Positions 35,127-45,527 of a stretch of 64,000 nucleotides of DNA are shown here, piece by piece. The DNA comes from Dactylorhiza incarnata (Eukaryota; Streptophyta; Magnoliopsida; Asparagales; Orchidaceae): NCBI GenBank assembly GCA_033032865.1, contig JAWHQI010000257.1, positions 1,240,001 through 1,304,000 on the forward strand. The letters run 5' to 3'. Made by a program: the position numbers and the translations under genes. Below the pieces are notes generated by a model. That model was not told the DNA's origin. It made no database searches and saw only the letters and a program-made list of their open reading frames with translations. Position 1 is the stretch's first letter. Every line of letters begins with the position of its first letter.

Positions 35127-36235
35127 TGTATTCTTGATGTGCATAAGTCTTTAAACCAGCAGACCGTATTACTAATGAATGTTCTATTGATTTCTCTATA
35201 ATGCTGGCAGAGTTTGATAGTATTATTGATATCTTCACCATGTCCATGTGAAGTGAAATCAACAATCTTTTTGTTGCCTGAACTTCTATAATTAATCATA
35301 CTTATTAGGCTGAATACTGTAGCTTAGAGCACTAATATTGTATGAAAAAACATTGCAAGTACCTAAGACCTGTACCAAATTAGGTCTATATTCACTGAAT
35401 TTATGATAACTGGACAGAACATAATGTAATCCAACAACATCAAACATTACCCACAAACAATATCATCACAACAGATTCAACAATACTGTCAATTAAACAA
35501 AAAACCAACTAAATTATGTTTCAACAAACATATAGTAATCAGCTGTATATTACCACCATTTACACCATCTAAAACAGGAATTTGTCAAGTGTTATATTAT
35601 CAACACAGTATTTTTAAAAATATCATAACATAAAAGAGATATTGTTCAAAAACAGCTACACAGTAAAATTATAATTGTCTTGAACATCATACTAGTCTTC
35701 CAATGAACAAAATGCCTCAATAATTTCAGCTGCTATTTCAGCACGATAGGCTGACATTTTTTTGGCCCAACCCTTCTTTCTAGTCCAGCAAGTCTTCGCC
35801 CTGCTAAGCACAATTTTCATATACATTATCACAAACACTCCACAGTCATTTCCATTATCTTGCGTAAGGACTTCACAAATAGGTTGGATAGGCCATTCAG
35901 TAACCTTCTCAGGTAAATAATCTTAAACATCATCGTACAGACATTGAAGCTTCAAAAAAATATAACTTTCAGAAATAGTACAATTATAGGTAAACTAATT
36001 GATATTTATGGACATGTGATTCTTACCACTTCGTGCACGGTCCTCAAATGCCTTCCATCTGGCAGGGAGTCATAAAACTCCCTGACTTGTTCCTTCATGT
36101 TACCAACAAGTAATGCCCAGTGGCCATCAATATGAATAGGTATAAGAAGGATATCTGTGTATTTGACACTTTCGGAAGTAATGTGGCTTGTTAGATATTT
36201 GGTATTCTTCACAGAAGCCCTTTTATATTGCTGCA

Positions 36236-36750
36236 AGTGTAGTATCAGTTTAAATACTGTCACTGTAAACAGTATAAGTTGAAAGACTGTTAAATATCTC
36301 AGTATAAGTAATTGTTAATGAGGGACAATTAATATATACTGTTAGTCTAACAGTATTACTGTCAGTTGACATCAAATACTGTTTAAAATCACAGTATTTA
36401 GGAGAACACAATTTTCTGAAACACACCTTAGGATATGAATACATTTTAGTAAGCTACGGTTAAATTCATAATTAGTTACTGCCTTTTTTTGGGATATGTA
36501 AAGAAACGGGTTCAACAAATAAGGATGAAGTTGTAATACTGTAAATTTTAACAGTGTAAGTTGTAATACTCGAGTATATCACAGTATTATGGCTCAATAT
36601 ACAATTATATTAATGCTGATGATTCAAGAAATCAGTAAAATAATAATTTCATATAAATCCACAAACATTATTCTTTAAAAAAAAATACTGTCAGTTTCAA
36701 CAGTATTACTTGAATTACTGTTTAAATAGCACAGTATTTATGATAACCAA
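36236..36750. repeat. AATACTGT / ACAGTATT motif-dense intron segment
   Basis: Within an intron of the ULP-like gene, 6-8 bp motifs AATACTGT, AACAGTATT and CACAGTATTT recur roughly every 20-40 bp on both strands. The same motif is frequent at 31900-32390 (AATACTGGCGTAC) and 40260-41560. Confidence 0.65.
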
Positions 36751-38514
36751 ATTTTTTTATTTAACACACATTAGGATATTAATAAATTTTAGTCTGCTAC
36801 TTACAACATGAGTGGGGGAAATGTAAAGAAAGGGCTTCACCAAATTTGGATGAAGTCGATTTTCCATGCCTAAGATGAAACTATAGCAATCCAAGTGAAG
36901 ATCACTTAGCCACCCACTCCCGAGTAGTTCTTCAATATCTGATCGATGCATAGCTAAATTTCCTTGCTCAAAGATTATGTCTGAACTGAAACAAATTAAG
37001 AAATGCTAGGTTAGATACATATATAATTATATTTTTCATAAGATTTATTAATACATGAATACCTAGTTTTGAATTTGACCATAAATTGGTCTATTACTGA
37101 CCGAACTTTTTGTGTAACCATGGCTCTACCAGGAAATGATGTGGCTACTATAGATGGAGAGAATATAACTTTCTTCTTCCTGTTTGGCCGCCCTTTAATT
37201 CCTTTAATCAAACTAGTTTCAGGTACTGTTTTTTTATTTCTCAAAGGATGAGGGGATGGTAAATACTGAACCAATGATAATGGTGTCGGAATCACTAATT
37301 GATCGTCAGGTGATGGCTCCCTACCTGATGTCGGATGCAAAGGAGAGGCATGTTTGGAAATCAATGCATCAAACCTTTCATCACAGTATTGTCGTAGCTT
37401 CAACACTTCATCATCAACATACTGACGGACTTCGTCTACGCATTTCCGTATTCTACAATCCATTTCAGTTTCTGTTCTTTTGCACTCTCTTCGTACAGCC
37501 TTCTCCATTTCCTTTCTCTTAAGTTCTTGACTTCCCTTCTTCTTCTTATCTTTTTTCCTACTCTCAAGTTTGCTTAATTTACTCCCCTCCACATCAATAA
37601 TTTTCTCTAATCGACTACTAGCAAACCTCATTATATGTTTCTCAATACTTTCTTGCTTTTCATCCTCATCCTCCTCATCTTCCATCTCCTCTTCCACCTC
37701 TTCTTCTTTTGAATTATTTTCAAAATCAGAAAACTCATCGTCTTGAACTCCAAGAAGTTGCTTCTCAGATGGGAGAACATTCTCGAAGGCGGTACAAACC
37801 TACCAAATGTTGACAAAATATTAATGGAAATGTGGAATCATAAAAGAATGTCCAATATGATAACACTAACCTTATCGGCACCCCTTAGATTCAACTTTAA
37901 TGACATACAAAATTTGGCAGAAAAGCTTGTCTTAGAAGACCACCGGGAGAGTCGGGGTCTAGCTAAGTCATCGAATCTATCTGTAACCTTCGTTATCTCT
38001 AAAAATCATACCTACCCATAACAATTATATAAATGGACATTATTTTTTAAATAAACATAAATTCAACAATAATCAACATGCACATACTTACCACAAGCAG
38101 CGCCGAACATCCCTCCAAGTATCCTATACTTTCCTCTGGACCTTTTCGACATGCTTTTCGACTTAACATATTGAACTGCGCTTGCATAAATTTTTCAACT
38201 GTCTTCGGCCAGTTGTACCTTTTAAACTCCTCTAGTCCACCGAAATTTTGAATGCAAGTCGGTATTTTTAAAACTTTTAGCGGGAAAAAGAACTTGCAAA
38301 GTACGTACTTCACTAAGGTGTCTACCCTCCTCTTCTCTATATCCTCGGACCAATCCTCAACACATAGCAAATATATCTCCGCAACTAAATCCTTCTGTTC
38401 GAAGGAAGAAAAAGGACGTCTTTGAAAATCAAACTCAACCCCGCGATTTTGCATTCCTAACATCAACGCTACATGATTAGCGGTGAACTTCACATAAACA
38501 CTTCCAAGAAGGAA

Positions 38515-39909
38515 TATTAGAAAATGAACATAGGGGAAGAAGAGAATAGACGGGAAGGGATTAGAGCAGGAAGCTAATAATTTTTCATTCTTTTTCAATT
38601 TCAGAATACAAGCATACTTATAGAGTTGCTAACATCATTAAATACTTAATTAAAAAAGGCTGATACAGGTGGCAGGCGGTGGAGATGGTTGAGAGGAGGC
38701 TTAAATGCAGCGGCAGTGGAAGGGGTTGAGAAGAGGACTTCATTTCAACGGTAGGAAGCAATTTTAATGCTGGCGGCATGGATCGTATTCCAACACCCCT
38801 TCGTGATCCTTGCCGTCAGTGACATTTAGGGCTGCCCTCAGTTTCAGAAAACGAGTCTTCCCGAGGGGTTTGGTTAGGATGTCTGCGAGTTGTTCTGCGG
38901 TGGGGCAAAAAATAACTTGAATCACTTTGTTCTCAGTCATTTCTCTTATGAAGTGATACTTCAAATCGATGTGCTTGCTTTTGTTATGGAAGACATGGTT
39001 TTTGGTGAGGGAAATGGCGGATTGGTTGTCGCAGTTGATGGGAACAATTTCTTCTTCTGATCTCTCACCTCCTGCTCTTCTTCCTTTGATGTCTTTGAGG
39101 ATCCTTTGTAGCCAGGTAGCCTCACAGGAGGCAGAACACAGTGCTATGCACTCCGCTTCAGTAGTGGAGAGGGCGACTGTGTTCTGTTTCCTGGAGCTCC
39201 AGGAGATAGGTTTGTTCCCGAAGAAGAAGATGTAACCGCTTGTGCTTCGCCTATCATCGACAGACCCGCCCCAGTCTGAATCGCTGTATCCGGTGAGGGT
39301 GTCGTTGGCGTCTTGCTGGTAGAGAAGCCCAAATTGTGTGGTCCCTTTAATGTAGCGAAGGATGCGTTTGGCGGCAAGCATGTGACTTGTTTTGGGATGA
39401 CTGACAAACCGTGAGACAATTGCAGTGGCATATTCGATGTCTGGGCGGGTGTTGGTGAGATAGGCGAAGCACAAGCGGTTACATCTTCTTCTTCGGGAAC
39501 AAACCTATCTCCTGGAGCTCCAGGAAACAGAACACAGTCGCCCTCTCCACTACTGAAGCGGAGTACATGGCACTGTGTTCTGCCTCCTGTGAGGCTACCT
39601 GGCTACAAAGGATCCTCAAAGACATCAAAGGAAGAAGAGCAGGAGGTGAGAGATCAGAAGAAGAAATTGTTCCCATCAACTGCGACAACCAATCCGCCAT
39701 TTCCCTCACCAAAAACCCTGTCTTCCACAACAAAAGCAAGCACATTGATTTGAAGTATCACTTCATAAGAGAAATGACTGAGAACAAAGTGATTCAAGAT
39801 GGCTGAGAGGAGGCTTAAATGCAGCGGCAGTGGAAGGGGTTGAGAAGAGGACTTCATTTCAACGGTAGGAAGCAATTTTAATGCTGGCGGCAGGGATCGT
39901 ATTCCAACA
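38515..39909 (-). mobile_element. Rearranged copia element with internal hairpin, 5-bp duplication
   Basis: 1395 bp flanked by AGGAA (38510-38514, 39910-39914). On the minus strand it has a 5' LTR fragment of ~110 bp (39909-39800), then RNase H sequence in antisense (39799-39480), a ~240-bp sense spacer, the same RNase H region in sense (39235-38917), the pol end, and a 281-bp 3' LTR (38795-38515) starting TGTTGGAATACGATCC. The sense part keeps [40 protein letters not shown] and ADILTKPL. gag, integrase and RT are missing. It lies in the first exon of the ULP-like gene. Confidence 0.92.
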
Positions 39910-40199
39910 AGGAATGCCCTGTGCTTGGTCGAGTAAGATCTTAGTAAGATGTTGAGGAGTGGGATGTTCTGCTTTATGTCCTGGATGGAAAACAATGGTA
40001 ATATCCCCGCTTGGCGAAGATCATTCGTAGAGCTTTCAGAAATTATTTCTAGGAGTGGTTTCGCACGCTCTTTGAACGTAGCTACACCACATCTGCAATT
40101 TAGTGTTTGAGAACGACTCATCTGCATATACAATATACAAATGAGTCCACGGATAATTGAACACACACTACTTTCATATATCCTATAATAGGAAAACAT

Positions 40200-41740
40200 A
40201 CAAAATCAAACATCATTCACCATACAACATTGTAAATTATGTTCATTAGTTTCACATCGAAATTTCAATAATACTCCTGTATTATTGCTATATTCATAGT
40301 ATGTACAAATAATGGACATTATTCTTGCTAATCCAATAGCACTGGACGTTAAATTAATAAACAAACTATATAATCACAGTAGTTATTAATATTGGGTACT
40401 TGACTACTAAGAAGGAAAATTCAACTTCTTCAACAACCAATAAATCACATATTAGTATTTTAAAAACATTCAGTATTTTCAAAATCATTCAATATTTTTC
40501 ACATCATTCTGTATTTTCAAAATCAAACATCAATTACCTCTCCACTTTGGATAAGAGGTTCAGTATATGAACATCCAAAAAAGCAATATACTGCGGTATT
40601 ATTGCTATATTAATAATATGTACAAATAATCGACAGTATTACTACTTATCCAACAGTATTGAATTTTATACTTAATAATAAACAAGCAATGTAATAACAT
40701 CAAATTAATAAGCAGTGGTATTAGTTGCAGAAGTATTATAAATACGGTAGTTTTTTATAAGGTACCTTATAAAATCACCAGTATTTACTGCAGAGATTGT
40801 TGTGATCTTCTGGTCAGTATTTCCTTCTATTACTGTAATTTCTGGCCATTTTTAAAGTAGAGAAAGTCAATACTCAAGATCTTGTTAAACCTAAAAAACA
40901 AAAAATATAATCACAGTAATTATTAAAATTGGTCAATTCACTAATAAGATGGAATATTCAACTACTTCCACAACCAACAAATCACATATTAGTATTTTTA
41001 AAAACATACAGTATTTTCAAAATCATTCAATATTTTCAAAATCAGACATCATTCACCTCTCAACTTTAGAAAAGTGTTTCACAATTTGAACATCCAAAAA
41101 GACAATATACTGTCGTATTATTGCTATATTAATAGTACGTACAAATATTCGTAAGTATTAATGGTAATCCATATTATTATTTTAAAAAACATTCAGTATT
41201 TTCAAATTCATTAAATATTTTCAAAATCAGACATCATTCACCTTTCAACTTGGAAAAGTGTTTCACAATTTGAGCATCCCAAAAGACAATATACTGCTGT
41301 ATTATTGCTATATTAATAGTATGTACAGATATTCGTCAGTATTACTGGTAAATAATAAAAATCCAATGTAAAAACATCATATTAAAACGGATGTATTTTG
41401 GTGGGAGAACTAGTATAAATACGGTAGGTTTTATACTCACTACCTTATAAAAGCACCAGTATTACTGCGCAGATGTCGGTGATCTTCTGGTCAGTATTTT
41501 CGGATAATACTGTAATATCTGGGTGGTTGTAAATTATAGAAAGTCAATACCGAAGATCTTGATTTCAATAAATTTAAAAAAAAAAAACCCTCTGAAAATG
41601 GAGACGTTGCTCGGCCTCTAGGGCACATGCGTAGCTACGTTCATGAATAATGGAGAATCATACCAGGCTCCCGCTGCTTAAGAATGAAGAGGAAGGTGGG
41701 GGATAATCTTCGTTGTTAGAGAGCAACACTCGTCTAAATC
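40200..41740. repeat. AT-rich 3' portion of the MULE with repeated ~240-bp blocks
   Basis: Three related blocks start near 40440, 40960 and 41160. They carry AACCAAYAAATCACATATTAGT, a CATTCAGTATTTTCAAAATC phrase and TATTATTGCTATATTAATAGTA, dense in AATACTG motifs. No coding potential is evident. The inner terminal repeat follows at 41745-41935. Confidence 0.6.
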
Positions 41741-41744
41741 GCCC

Positions 41745-42047
41745 GTGCTCGACAAGGAAGACGAATGGCCGTGAAAATCGTCGTCGGGGGAGAGGGGGTT
41801 TCGGAGGAAAGGCGTCTTGCAGGAGAAGGAACCACGAATATTTCGAAAACAAGTGGGGCCCGGTTCGGTTCAATGACGCCTAGTTATCTCACGCACCTAT
41901 TTCTAGGTGAGAGATACCCACCTAAAATTTTTTCTTAAAAATAACACCATAAAATTTTAAATTTTTGAGTGCTAATAGACAAAAGTCCCTAAAATTTTAA
42001 AATTTTGAGTGCTAATAGACAAAAGCACAGTGCTAATAGCAACGCCC
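41745..42047 (-). repeat. Right terminal arm of the MULE
   Basis: Reverse-complement counterpart of the left arm: the outer ~40 bp (42047-42007) plus the inner ~190 bp (41935-41745). A TTTTGTCTATTAGCACTCAAAA unit occurs twice in this arm (about 41970-42030), a small local duplication. Confidence 0.88.
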
Positions 42048-42055
42048 AAAAAGAA

Positions 42056-42591
42056 CTGGAAGGAAGAGAGGCTCGCCGACCCTTAGGGCAAGGTGTTGAC
42101 TCGCCTTTAATGGCGATATGATGCAGGGGGGCGTCATTTCTTCCTTGCGACCGGAGACAACATCCAGTAAGAAACAACTTGGTGCGTCAAGCTCGCCGCG
42201 GCATGGTGTGGCCTGGGCGGACATGGTTGAAGATGAAGGGGGGCATCAAGCTGCAGGTAACCCTATTCTCAGGTGGATTGTTGGTGATGTGGATATGCTG
42301 AACGTGAAGGCCCACGCATGCTGAAACCTGTAACCAAGAATTCTGCACCTCTGGTGTTCGTGCTAATGCCAAGCCGAATTCAGCATGGGGAAACTCCAAT
42401 CGGGAGCGGGTCTTCAATATGGCGTGTTATTTTTGCGTGTTTGTTATTTTCTTTTTGGGTGTCTGAAGAGGAAACCAGAACCGAAAGCATTATTCCATCG
42501 TCGGTGCAGCAACCTGTGGACTCATCACCTTTAAGAGGGCCGGAAATGGTGGTGTTCCAGGAAATGTATTATAAGGTGAATAAAATGTATG
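42056..42591. other. Intergenic, no supported gene
   Basis: Short open frames occur, including one with a WADMVEDEG phrase (about 42210-42240) faintly reminiscent of LINE ORF1, but too short to call. A 21-bp direct repeat (GTGAATAAAATGTATKACAAG) at its right end is shared with 43056-43076, on the far side of the solo LTR. Confidence 0.4.
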
Positions 42592-42596
42592 ACAAG

Positions 42597-43050
42597 TGTA
42601 TAATTCGTAATTCGTCGAGATCAGACCTCTCCCACCTGGGGTGAGTACAGAAGAACTCGCCCACCTGGGGCGAGTACAAAAGAACTCCCCCACCTGGGGC
42701 GAGTACAAAAGAACTAGCTATTCGCTGTCCATTGTGAATTTGCCTATAAATAGGACTCCAAGACACAAGTAGAAGACACCATTCACCCCCCCTATGGTGG
42801 GTGAGTACATTGTCTGTCTCTCTTGTGCCGAGCTCAGCATTGGCTTTAGGAGGGAAAATTTCTATAGACTTCCGGGTATGTGGAGGACCTCCTCGCTGCA
42901 ACACGCGGGTCTTGTTTATAGGCAGGTTGGAGTGGTTTTTATGCTCTCTAGCTTCTTATCACCTTGTCTCATGTGGATCGACCACCAATCAAGTAGCATT
43001 TGGTCACTGCCCAAGTCTCAAACAGTTGAACCGGTATCCGGGTTTCAACA
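42597..43050 (+). mobile_element. Solo LTR (same family as 22346-22879)
   Basis: 454 bp from TGTATAATTCGTAATTCGTC to GGGTTTCAACA with perfect ACAAG duplications (42592-42596, 43051-43055). Three to four 28-bp units (CACCTGGGGCGAGTACAAAA) lie at 42620-42715. A ctataaatagg TATA box is near 42752, and the conserved GGGTATGTGGAGGACCTCC follows. Confidence 0.88.
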
Positions 43051-43055
43051 ACAAG

Positions 43056-43875
43056 GTGAATAAAATGTATTACAAGGTGTGTTGGGCTATGGAAAGTGAC
43101 AGTTATCATGTTCTTCAAAGCATTAGTTTGTTACTTTGACAAAGAAGATGCATTGTCTTTTTCACATGAACGTGACCTAGGTATGCTTCTACTAATTTAT
43201 GTGTTTGTTTGACTTCTTTTATTATTAATTTTTTAGGATTTTATAGATTAAAAAATCATAAAAACATGTGCAAGGCAATGACAATTTCCTGTTTTATAAA
43301 TCAACTATTTTTTTTTTTAATATTTGCATTAAACGACCCTACTTTACTTATGTGGTCAAAATTTTCAAAGTTTTATCATTTATGTTAGTTGTTTGCTAGA
43401 ACAGATTCTAATAATCTTTGAAAGAGTTTGATTTATTATGAAATGTTTTATGTGATTTATGGAGATGAGTTCCAAACAATGATGTTGATTTGCTATCAAT
43501 AAGTATGTGTCAATTTCTTCATTGTTCAACTCATAGATTAGTGATAGAAATTAATATGTGGTGGCGGATTGGCGGTGGTGATGAGGGGCAGTGCAGACAA
43601 TTTCCAATCCTTTATCTGTGCGATGTACTTGAGGGTGGCGAGCGGAGGGACAACCGGCGTGCAAATTCTGTGAGCCCGAGAGAAGGCGACTGCGGACGGA
43701 GTGACTATCACGTTTGAGATATTGTTGCGACCAGAGTACTGTCGTGCGGGACACGTGAGTGCCCCCTGTGCACTGTCAACTCATTATAATTCTTAAAAAG
43801 TAACTAAAAATCTTACTTTATTCATTTTTTTAGGCTCTGTTGGGGGTGGGGGGGATATTTTTGTGTGGACAACAC
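43056..43875. other. Intergenic
   Basis: AT-rich to 43550, then a short GC-richer stretch. No gene, RNA or bounded repeat recognised. Confidence 0.5.
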
Positions 43876-44075
43876 ACGATCCTCTATGTGCGAGGGAAAA
43901 TTCGATCGTAAAATTCGGTAATTTGACGGTTGAAATCCATCTGAAAAATCTAGTTAGATTTTTCCAATCGGAAAATCTAGTCTATCCAAATTCCAATAGG
44001 GTTTTGCTCATCAAAAATTGTGCTTGCACTATTTTGATAGTCAGATTCCCCCGCACATAGAGGATAAGAGGACTG
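43876..44075. mobile_element. Small inverted-repeat (MITE-like) unit
   Basis: GATCCTCTATGTGCGAGGGAA at about 43878-43900 is mirrored by TATCCTCTATGTGCGGGGGAA on the opposite strand at about 44067-44045. The ~200-bp interval contains a second small inverted phrase (AAAATCTAGT...). No clear target duplication. Confidence 0.5.
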
Positions 44076-44584
44076 TGCGGTGCCTATATTTTAAAAAAAA
44101 AATCTTGTTTGGGATACCGATGCCATTTTAAAAGGAGCAGTTTTAAATTTGAGAAACTGTATTTTCAAAATTACGAAAAATGTTTGGGCAACTTTCAGCG
44201 GTGACGAGTTAATATTAAATCAAACGATGAAAATATAACTGTATGATCTGTGATCAACGGCTTAGATGGACTCCTCTCACCATGATCTTAGGTGAGAATA
44301 ACTCACCTACAAATTTTCCAACTGGAACAATAAATTAATTAAAAATTGGAACAAATAACTTAAACAAAACTGGAAGAAAAAATGATCTGCAACAATAAAT
44401 TGGAACAAAAAATCACCGATGTCCACATATCCGTTCGGAGGAACAAAAAAAATTTAACATGTCGTTCTGCATTCTTCCCCAAAGAAATACCCTAAACCCT
44501 GACCAAGCAGGAGATGAAACTCATCGTCGATGGCCGACCTCTTCTTCCTCGCCGTGGCAAGAAAATGAAACTGAGTGTCATATA

Positions 44585-44976
44585 TGTTGGAAACATTCAA
44601 GTGGACCCAAAACAACACAAAGCTGAAAGCTTATTACAAAACATTTAAAATATACAAGATTACAATCTCCATACTTCACAACACTATATTACAACACAAC
44701 AACACAATATGAGCTCGCATTCACTGGTAGAGCTCGCGCACACACTAACAGAGAGATCAAGTGGTGTTCATCATCTTCTACTGGAGTTTGTTGTCGCCCA
44801 GATTGCTTCTCCCTTGATGAGTTCGCCCAGCTCAACTGTGTTCGCACAAGCTTTCAAGCTTGTTGTCCGCCAAGCTTGGTGTACGTCTCCTATTCAAATG
44901 GAGTTTGCACAAGACCAAGTTCCAAGCTGCCGCAACACTTATGTTCCCTTGCCGCTTCTACGAGGTCGCTCCGACA
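44585..44976. mobile_element. Solo LTR with ATATA duplication
   Basis: 392 bp from TGTTGGAAACATTCAAGTGG to CGCTCCGACA, flanked by ATATA on both sides (44580-44584, 44977-44981). TG...CA ends and the 5-bp duplication fit an LTR. Orientation and superfamily are uncertain; GAGCTCGC-rich repeats occupy its centre. A long open frame crossing it (44709-45107) also continues into flanking DNA and is not supported as a gene. Confidence 0.75.
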
Positions 44977-45230
44977 ATATATTGGAAAACCACCAGATAC
45001 GAAATGCTTACAGATTAAGGTGGGTGGCGAACAACCGACCTCTTCTTCCTCGCCGTCGATGGTCGGTGTCGACGCTGGTCGGTGTCGGCGTTAGGGTTTT
45101 TCGCTAGGGTGGCTGGATATTTTTTTGAAATCGAGGGCTTCAACGTGTTAAAGGGGGTGGGCCCATGTTTTGTTGCGCGCTATTTATTCGCGCACAAGAA
45201 GAAAGTTACGCGCTACGTACCAAAAAAATT

Positions 45231-45310
45231 CTCATGTAGCTGAGAGCCCTCACATCCCAGGCATAACGACACAATTGCCGGGAGGCGCTCTACCGCTGAG
45301 CTAATAATCC
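45231..45310 (-). pseudogene. trnI-GAU: Plastid-derived trnI-GAU 5' exon and intron start (NUPT)
   Basis: Read on the minus strand, GGATTATTAGCTCAGCGGTA continues with GAGCGCCTCCCGGCAATTG, then TGTCGTTATGCCTGGGATG and TGAGGGCTCTCAGCTACATG. This follows the chloroplast trnI-GAU D-arm and anticodon-stem start and the first bases of its group II intron, with about a dozen substitutions. The second exon is absent. It is a nuclear insertion of plastid DNA, not a working tRNA. Identification is from memory of the plastid gene. Confidence 0.65.
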
Positions 45311-45527
45311 ATCGCGTGGGCCTCCCTGGGGGAGGCATGTTATGGCAAAAGCGTTTGTACGTCCTCATGTCCCTCAGTGTGGCGGCATGGTGACGTACAC
45401 GCCATTTGTAGTCGGTTACAATTGATTTGACTCAACTTGTCTCGAATCATATTTCGAATCGATTTCGAGCATGCCTTGAATCTCTCTAAATATGATTCTT
45501 ATCAGCTCGAATTGATTAAAATATTAT

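Larger units (their letters stand above)
35692..40121 (-). pseudogene. MULE-borne Ulp1/SENP-like cysteine protease gene (DUF1985-type N-terminus)
   Basis: Minus-strand exons: 40121-39910 joined to 38514-38092 once the copia insert is ignored, then about 38004-37869, 37800-37063, ~36988-36808, 36230-36027 and 35949-35692. The N-terminal exon has the plant-specific DUF1985-like pattern (KFTANHVALMLGMQNRG). A long acidic then Lys/Arg-rich coiled-coil region follows (EEEMEDEEDEDEK, RKKDKKKKG). The C-terminus is a C48 peptidase with HIDGHWALLVGN (catalytic His), REFYDSL (Asp) and TQDNGNDCGVFV (Gln and Cys). Such proteins are predicted SUMO or ubiquitin-like deconjugases. An in-frame TAA at 35923-35925 cuts off Gln/Cys, and the copia insertion splits the first exon, so this copy is non-functional. 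Confidence 0.87.
30526..42047. mobile_element. 11.5-kb Mutator-like element (MULE) carrying transposase and ULP-like genes
   Basis: The ends are inverted: GGGCGCTGCTATAAGCACTG at the left and GGGCGTTGCTATTAGCACTG at the right (opposite strand), similar over about 40 bp. A second, longer inverted block lies inside (31420-31620 versus 41935-41745). The whole is flanked by AAAAAGAA on both sides (30518-30525, 42048-42055). It carries a FAR1/mudrA-type transposase (plus strand) and a convergent Ulp1-type protease gene (minus strand), a combination established for Kaonashi-type MULEs of plants. A copia element is nested at 38515-39909. Both genes contain stops, so this copy is not autonomous now. 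Confidence 0.9.

Noticed and set aside
39479..39806. Separate plus-strand copia RNase H gene
   Set aside because: It is the inverted arm of the rearranged copia element, not an independent insertion; no duplication separates it.
44709..45107. 132-codon plus-strand frame
   Set aside because: It crosses the right end of a solo LTR and its target duplication, so it cannot be an inherited gene.
45231..45310. Functional nuclear tRNA gene
   Set aside because: Only the 5' half is present and it runs into plastid group II intron sequence; no 3' acceptor stem follows.
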